From NCBI GenBank assembly GCA_031254905.1, contig JAIRTN010000120.1:1-10381 (forward strand): a stretch of DNA of 10,381 bases, given 5' to 3'. Source of the stretch: Coriobacteriales bacterium. Its GTDB lineage: Bacteria; Actinomycetota; Coriobacteriia; Coriobacteriales; UBA8131. The translations under genes and the position numbers were made by a program. The notes below the pieces were generated by a model. That model was not told the DNA's origin and searched no databases. It saw only the letters and a program-made list of their open reading frames with translations. This document shows, piece by piece, positions 6,291-10,381 of this stretch. Position 1 is the first letter of the stretch. Every line of letters begins with the position of its first letter.

Positions 6291-7788
6291 GGAGAGGTGT
6301 CTCTTCCTGATTTGTTTGTTCGCCACCAATTACCATATCCAGTAACTCTTGGTTCTTATGGATACCGAGTTTCTGATAGATACGATAGCAGTGAGTTTTG
6401 AATGTCCCCTCTGATATGACAAGCTCGTTGGCGATATAGGGGCCGCTGCGACCCATGGCGAGGAAGCCGATGATTTCTTCTTCGCGTGGAGTTAGGCCAT
6501 GCAGGGCTGCCAGATTGTGACAACGCTCAAGAATCATGCTACGCAGGCCGGCAGAGCTCTCTTTGAAATAGTCCATGGCGCTTAGAGTCTGGGCATAACG
6601 CGACAAAGCTAATACAGTACCGACAATTATAATACCCGTAAAAATCCCTACAATCGCTTCGATTGGAATCGAGAGGTGAGTGAGCCAGTTCTCTGCGAGA
6701 GTGCCTAAGAGCATGCTGAGTGTCCAAGCGGTGAAGATAACAGCCTTTTCGCTGAAAGCTATTAATGTGTCTCGCATGCCGAAGATCATGCGATAGTTAG
6801 AAATCTGCACCGAGGTAAGCACAATGAAGCAGAGCCAAGAAGAAGCAATGGCAATAGGTATGAGGATGTTGAGGCTAGACCCGGCGAGTAGGAGAAAGAA
6901 TGAGGCGATAATGGCGAGTGGAAGGCAGGGTAGCAAATAGGCTGCAATTGGCAAGGTTTTCTGAGAGAGACTGAAAATGGCAATGAAAACCAACAGTATT
7001 GCACCGAATACGCCGCAAAGGCCCTGTGTCAAGGGGCTAATAACGGTGAGGAAACCTTTCGCCTGCGCCATGCTGATAATAAAGCCGATGCCCAATCCGT
7101 AGAGCAAGCGAGTACTCCAAAAGGCGCGCCATTGCGCAGGGCGCGCGGTTCGAGTTGATAGTACGACTCCGAAGCCTTTGTCCTTTATGAGCAGCGAACA
7201 GAGCGCGGAGAATGCGAGAAGAAGACAATAGAGAATGGCGATGAGGAAGGCGGGTAGGGCAACAATAAAAAGAAACATACCAGCAGAAAGAAACACAGTA
7301 GTGCCAACTACGCCTATCGAGTCTCTGATTCCCGTCATAGCAAAGCGCAAGCTCCATACTTGCATTAGGATCCCTGCTCCGATGCCTTGTGTCATATTGG
7401 ATAGAACCACAAAATAGGTGCTGTTTGCCGCGCTATTCAGATAACAGATCGACATAAGAGCGCAGGAACAGAGCGAGAATGCGGTAGCGGCGACAGTAAG
7501 GGCGGTAAGGGCCTTTTGTGATAGGGTTTTTCTGAATATCAAGAAAACAAACGAAACAGAAAAGAAACAAAACAAGGTGCTCACCCAAGCTGTGGAGAAA
7601 TTTACAAAATGGTTGAGCCCCGAAAATCCTCCTAGTTGCAGCAAGCATTCTGTCCAGTAGAAGGACGAGCCAAGCGACACCAAACCATTGCGGATTGTCC
7701 TGTTCAAAATCCCTCTTTTATATCGAGTCACGCTAAGTTCTTTCTTCCGCGCAACAGTATAGTCTAGGCCCCGATGAGCGGCAATCAT
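6280..7788 (-). CDS. Polytopic membrane LuxR-type transcriptional regulator (about 12 TM plus HTH)
   Basis: A 502-aa membrane protein. Roughly twelve hydrophobic segments fill residues 35-396 in an MFS-like arrangement with a longer cytoplasmic stretch near 202-226. A short linker leads to a C-terminal LuxR/GerE helix-turn-helix (about 429-489), with the signature LTPREEEIIGFLAMGRS (432-448) and recognition helix VISEGTFKTHCYRIYQKLGI (457-476). No receiver or autoinducer domain is present, so the membrane part probably senses a ligand. Such regulators are numerous in Eggerthella and relatives, usually beside the redox enzyme they control. This one is divergent from a Tat flavoprotein. ATG 7788 has no ribosome site but does have CATACT six bases upstream, suggesting a leaderless transcript; GTG at 7731 is an alternative start. 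Base composition is more AT-rich than the genes to its left. Confidence 0.92.
   Translation of the reverse strand: MIAAHRGLDYTVARKKELSVTRYKRGILNRTIRNGLVSLGSSFYWTECLLQLGGFSGLNHFVNFSTAWVSTLFCFFSVSFVFLIFRKTLSQKALTALTVAATAFSLCSCALMSICYLNSAANSTYFVVLSNMTQGIGAGILMQVWSLRFAMTGIRDSIGVVGTTVFLSAGMFLFIVALPAFLIAILYCLLLAFSALCSLLIKDKGFGVVLSTRTARPAQWRAFWSTRLLYGLGIGFIISMAQAKGFLTVISPLTQGLCGVFGAILLVFIAIFSLSQKTLPIAAYLLPCLPLAIIASFFLLLAGSSLNILIPIAIASSWLCFIVLTSVQISNYRMIFGMRDTLIAFSEKAVIFTAWTLSMLLGTLAENWLTHLSIPIEAIVGIFTGIIIVGTVLALSRYAQTLSAMDYFKESSAGLRSMILERCHNLAALHGLTPREEEIIGFLAMGRSGPYIANELVISEGTFKTHCYRIYQKLGIHKNQELLDMVIGGEQTNQEETPLPIP
6290..6307 (+). terminator. Weak predicted terminator of the Rrf2-mutY-like unit
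   Basis: GGGAGAG (6290-6296) pairs with CTCTTCC (6301-6307) around a GTGT loop. One pair is G-T, and the stem can extend outward by one or two pairs. A T-rich run, TGATTTGTTTGTT, follows. It begins at the stop codon of the + strand gene and lies inside the 3' end of the convergent LuxR-type gene. The T tract is interrupted, so efficiency is uncertain. Confidence 0.4.
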
Positions 7789-7794
7789 AACAAT

Positions 7795-7820
7795 AGTATG
7801 ACATCAAAACCATGACATCA
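7795..7820 (-). promoter_or_regulatory. LuxR-type gene promoter with tandem TGATGTCAT repeats (candidate operator)
   Basis: On the - strand the 9-mer TGATGTCAT occurs twice (7820-7812 and 7806-7798) with a 14-bp period. The second copy runs into CATACT (7800-7795), a -10-like box ending six bases before the ATG at 7788. The repeats therefore cover the spacer and -10 region, where a bound protein could block or recruit polymerase. No good -35 is visible. Self-regulation or co-regulation of the divergent flavoprotein gene is inferred. Confidence 0.5.
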
Positions 7821-7859
7821 GAAAAAGCGATACGGCGAATCGTTTATTGAGTAATCAAG

Positions 7860-7877
7860 CCAGTATAAACAGACTGG
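7860..7877. promoter_or_regulatory. Inverted repeat in the divergent promoter region
   Basis: CCAGT (7860-7864) and ACTGG (7873-7877) form an inverted repeat with an 8-bp gap that contains the AT-rich TATAAAC. It lies 73 bp before the flavoprotein ATG. It could be an operator or cover a -10 element (TATAAA, 7864-7869), though no well-spaced -35 is present. A chance match is possible for arms this short. Confidence 0.35.
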
Positions 7878-7950
7878 TCCTTTGGGTGTCTACGAGCACT
7901 CATGGGATGTTGAGTCAGAATATGTCAAAATTCAGGAAAGAGAGGGAAAC

Positions 7951-9651
7951 ATGAGCGACAAGACAGAGGTGCACGCAGGAGTTTCAAGGAGGGAATTTCT
8001 TAAAGGAACTGTTTTGGCGACCGCCGCTTCAACAGGGGTGTTTGCGTTGTCGGGTTGTGATGCGCCGTCAGCCCAAGCATCTGCTAAGGAAACGTATCTA
8101 CCGGAGGCGTGGGATCAGGAAACTGACATACTGGTGGTCGGATGCGGAGGAGCAGGCATCGCTGCTGGAATTACGGCGAAAACTGAGGAACTGGGAGAGG
8201 TATTACTTCTCGAGGCCGCCCCGCAGGGTTATGAAGGGGGCAATACACGCGTAAGCGCTCAGGTTATCTTTATCCCTGATAATGTTGAAGGTGCTATTAG
8301 GTATCAGAGAAATCTCAATGGTCCTCATGTTGTGGAGGAAGAACTGATACGTTCGTGGGCTGAAAATATTTGTGAAAATCTTGATTGGTTCAAACAGATT
8401 GGGGTTGAAGCCAACGAGTCCACCTTCTTCTCTCCGGAATGGCCAGATGTTGAAGGATCCGAGCATTGCAAAACCTATCTTGTTGGAGAAGGTATGGGTA
8501 AGGCGCAACTCTGGGATGCCTTGGCTGAGGTAGCTAACGATCTGGGTGTAACGATTCGGCATGATACCCGTGTCATTGAGCTTGTGTATGAACCACAGAC
8601 GCGAGAAGTACTTGGTGTTAAAGCGACAACTCCCTCTGGCGAGCAGCACATTAAGGCTCGCAAGGGCGTTGTCCTTGCATGTGGTGGTTTTGAGAATGAT
8701 CCTGAAATGATAAGGAACTATTATCAGATCGGTTATCACGATACGCGTCCGCTTGGCACTCCTTACAACAAAGGAGATGGTATCAGGATGGCACAAAGCG
8801 TCGGTGCCGAGCTTTGGCATATGAACAATTTTGCCAATTCTGGATTTGGCGCCCAAGCAGGCGGTCTTGACAATGTCTGTGTCTCGACTCTTTCTTTACG
8901 CAACAAGGATTACATCTATGTTGCTTCCGATGGTAGACGTTTTATGTATGAAGAGACAGTAGGGCTCGCAAGGCATGGCAAATATCTCTACAATGGCGCA
9001 TCGACCAATCTGCGGCAACCAATTCCCATCTATGCCGTTTTTGGAAGTAAGACTTTTGACGGTGATTGCATTGTTCAAGAGTCTTTTGCTGCATGGCTGT
9101 CCATAATGAAAGAATTGTTGGGAACAACCAATCAGGCATATCTTGACGCGGGAGTTATTGTTAAAGGAGATACGCCCGAAGATTTGGCAAATAAAATAGG
9201 AGTCAATTCGAATACTCTCAAAGAGACGATCGAATCCTACAATGCCAATGCCGCAGCAGGACAAGATCCTGTGTTCGGTCGAGGAACCGACGTATATTCT
9301 GCATTCAATTATGGAGCTATGGAAGAAGCAGGAAAACAAGGTCAGAGCACGATTGATTCAGCACCGGAAAACAAGCCGAGCATTGCTGCATTCGCTCTTG
9401 AGCCACTTGTGGCGCCCTATTACGCCATTCAGTTACACATCCAAACGCTCAACACGCAGGGCGGTCCGCGTAGAGGCCTCGAAGGTGAGGTGCTTGATAC
9501 CAAGGGAAAACCGATTCCCCGTCTCTATGCTGCTGGTGAACTCGGCTCCATTTACTCCTATAATTACAACGGAGGCGGAAACGTGAGCGAGGCGCTTTCC
9601 TCCGGGCGTCTGGCCGCGCGCTCTATAGGCAAGCTGGAGTCTTGGGAATAG
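7951..9651 (+). CDS. Tat-exported FAD-dependent oxidoreductase of the fumarate reductase/KstD-like flavoprotein family, predicted lipoprotein
   Basis: A 566-aa flavoprotein acting outside the cytoplasmic membrane. The signal peptide has the twin-arginine motif SRREFLK (12-18) and a hydrophobic stretch. It ends in a lipobox LSGC with C36, suggesting Tat export followed by lipidation. The mature part has a Rossmann FAD site, DILVVGCGGAG (59-69), then GGNTRVSAQ (96-104) and DGRRFMYEE (327-335). The C-terminal flavin closure is YAAGELGS...GGGNVSEA (526-548). It has no haem or FMN-binding domain, so electrons must come from a separate partner not seen here. Asn replaces the Arg of the fumarate reductase NRLGGN motif, so fumarate is an unlikely substrate and the true one is unknown. 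ATG 7951 is preferred, with GAGGG four bases upstream and the Tat motif at the expected distance; a longer frame opens at 7882. Transcribed away from the LuxR-type regulator. Confidence 0.92.
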   Translation: MSDKTEVHAGVSRREFLKGTVLATAASTGVFALSGCDAPSAQASAKETYLPEAWDQETDILVVGCGGAGIAAGITAKTEELGEVLLLEAAPQGYEGGNTRVSAQVIFIPDNVEGAIRYQRNLNGPHVVEEELIRSWAENICENLDWFKQIGVEANESTFFSPEWPDVEGSEHCKTYLVGEGMGKAQLWDALAEVANDLGVTIRHDTRVIELVYEPQTREVLGVKATTPSGEQHIKARKGVVLACGGFENDPEMIRNYYQIGYHDTRPLGTPYNKGDGIRMAQSVGAELWHMNNFANSGFGAQAGGLDNVCVSTLSLRNKDYIYVASDGRRFMYEETVGLARHGKYLYNGASTNLRQPIPIYAVFGSKTFDGDCIVQESFAAWLSIMKELLGTTNQAYLDAGVIVKGDTPEDLANKIGVNSNTLKETIESYNANAAAGQDPVFGRGTDVYSAFNYGAMEEAGKQGQSTIDSAPENKPSIAAFALEPLVAPYYAIQLHIQTLNTQGGPRRGLEGEVLDTKGKPIPRLYAAGELGSIYSYNYNGGGNVSEALSSGRLAARSIGKLESWE

Positions 9652-9670
9652 TTTACTTGATGAGAGAGGG

Positions 9671-9701
9671 CGAGGGCTTGCTTTGATTGGGCGAGCCCTC
9701 G
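9671..9701 (+). terminator. Strong hairpin after the flavoprotein gene, probable terminator
   Basis: CGAGGGCTTGC (9671-9681) pairs with GCGAGCCCTCG (9691-9701) around a nine-base loop: an 11-bp GC-rich stem with one G-T pair. It starts 20 bases after the stop codon. The following bases (ACTCTATTT) are only moderately T-rich. As the genes on both sides converge here, it may also serve the - strand gene ending at 9749. Confidence 0.7.
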
Positions 9702-9748
9702 ACTCTATTTGGGGCCGTCATCATCCCTATTATTATTTCTTTGTGGTG

Positions 9749-10381
9749 CTAAATGACGAAAAGTAGGACGCAGAGGACGTGGCAGGTGCTGCCTGCGAGT
9801 ACCCAGAGGTGCCATATCGAGTGCATATAGGGCACTTTTTTGAGGATGTAGAATATGGTTCCCAGCGTGTAGCACAGGCCGCCCGCCAGAAGGAGCGCCA
9901 TGCCGCCTGTGGGGAGGACGTCGAACAGGGTGCCGCCTTTGATGACGATTATCCAGCCCATGATAAGGTAGACGAGGACGCTGACCCAGCGCGGGCGAAA
10001 GACCCAGAACGCTTCGACCGCGATGCCGATTCCTGCCAGTGCCCATACGAGTATGCAGATGAGTGAACCGTCGCTGTTGGCGAGCGAGAGGAGGCAAAAG
10101 GGCGTGTAGGTGCCGGCTATGAGCAGGTAGATGGAGGCGTGGTCGAGGACTTTGAAGACTTGTTTTGCGCGGGGTGGGCGAAGCGCGTGGTAGAAGGTTG
10201 ACGCCGTGTATTCGAGGATGAGTGTGATGCCGAACACCAGCGCCGCGGCTAGGCGAAGGCCGCCGCCGTGTATGACGGAGACGATTATCATCAGGACGAG
10301 GGCGGCGATTCCCAGAAGCGCGCCGACGCCGTGAGTGACGGAGTTGGCGATTTCTTCGCCTATGGAGTAGATGCGGAGTTG
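9749..10381 (-). CDS. Hemolysin III (PAQR/TrhA-like) family membrane protein, 5' end outside the window
   Basis: A seven-helix membrane protein of the HlyIII/PAQR-like family. The reading frame stays open to the window edge, giving 210 visible residues, and its start is beyond 10381. The visible N-terminus, YSIGEEIANSVTHGVGALLG, is a family hallmark and shows that an internal ATG at 10291 is not the true start. Conserved zinc-site residues of the superfamily are seen in the STFYHAL segment (Ser and His), LDHASIYLLIAGTYTP, and HSIWHLWVLAGSTCH near the C-terminus. Bacterial members have been linked to membrane lipid homeostasis, while the haemolysin name is historical. GC content returns to the high level seen at the left of the window. 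It converges on the flavoprotein gene with a hairpin between them. Confidence 0.93.
   Translation of the reverse strand, partial: QLRIYSIGEEIANSVTHGVGALLGIAALVLMIIVSVIHGGGLRLAAALVFGITLILEYTASTFYHALRPPRAKQVFKVLDHASIYLLIAGTYTPFCLLSLANSDGSLICILVWALAGIGIAVEAFWVFRPRWVSVLVYLIMGWIIVIKGGTLFDVLPTGGMALLLAGGLCYTLGTIFYILKKVPYMHSIWHLWVLAGSTCHVLCVLLFVI

Noticed and set aside
7801..7950. A small RNA or riboswitch in the divergent intergenic region
   Set aside because: Only short repeats are visible. There is no stable multi-stem structure or known riboswitch consensus, so promoter elements explain it better.
8203..8856. A 217-codon - strand frame opposite the flavoprotein gene
   Set aside because: No domain signal, and the flavoprotein frame carries FAD-binding motifs across the same bases.
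9580..9650. GC-rich last stretch of the flavoprotein gene as a gene-conversion tract
   Set aside because: The rise (about 62% over the last 50 coding bases counted) is short and encodes conserved C-terminal residues, so it is not enough to claim recombination.
9779..10066. A 95-codon acidic + strand frame opposite the hemolysin III gene
   Set aside because: The opposite strand encodes conserved HlyIII motifs. The acidic composition is the expected complement of a hydrophobic membrane gene.

Overview
The window looks like a chromosomal stretch from an anaerobic actinomycete of the class Coriobacteriia, most likely the Eggerthellaceae (Eggerthella, Slackia, Adlercreutzia and relatives). The best lineage clue is a polytopic membrane protein with a C-terminal LuxR helix-turn-helix, divergent from a Tat-exported flavoprotein. 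That pairing is greatly expanded in those gut anaerobes. The mostly GC-rich housekeeping genes fit. The placement is inferred from gene content, not from a database search.

Left part (about 74-3130, + strand): a tight housekeeping operon of glutamate racemase (murI), RNase PH (rph) and an ITP/XTP pyrophosphatase (rdgB) fused to a HAD-IB phosphatase. The three act in cell-wall precursor supply, tRNA 3'-end trimming and nucleotide-pool sanitation. The HAD half was probably once a separate gene: a full Shine-Dalgarno sequence survives at the domain border in front of a GTC codon.

Middle (3264-4829, + strand, own promoter): a 521-residue protein with a TPR-like N-terminus, an acidic linker and a C-terminal domain that aligns with the FtsH-type AAA+ fold throughout. 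Every nucleotide-handling motif is lost: Walker A Lys/Thr, Walker B Asp-Glu, sensor-1 Asn and the arginine fingers. It is a candidate pseudo-ATPase of unknown role and the most novel item here.

Next (4832-6290, + strand): a 16-bp perfect palindrome, an Rrf2-family regulator with a full set of IscR-type Fe-S ligands, and a MutY-like DNA glycosylase. The glycosylase lacks both the Fe-S cluster cysteines and the 8-oxoG-recognition domain, and has Glu where MutY has its catalytic Asp.

Right part: a more AT-rich module of the 12-TM LuxR-type regulator (6280-7788, - strand) and a Tat/lipoprotein-type FAD oxidoreductase (7951-9651, + strand). They share a 162-bp divergent promoter region carrying direct and inverted repeats. 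A strong hairpin follows the flavoprotein. The window ends in a GC-rich hemolysin III-family membrane protein on the - strand, cut by the window edge. No stretch longer than 300 bases lacks a gene, and I saw no tRNA, rRNA, IS element or CRISPR array.
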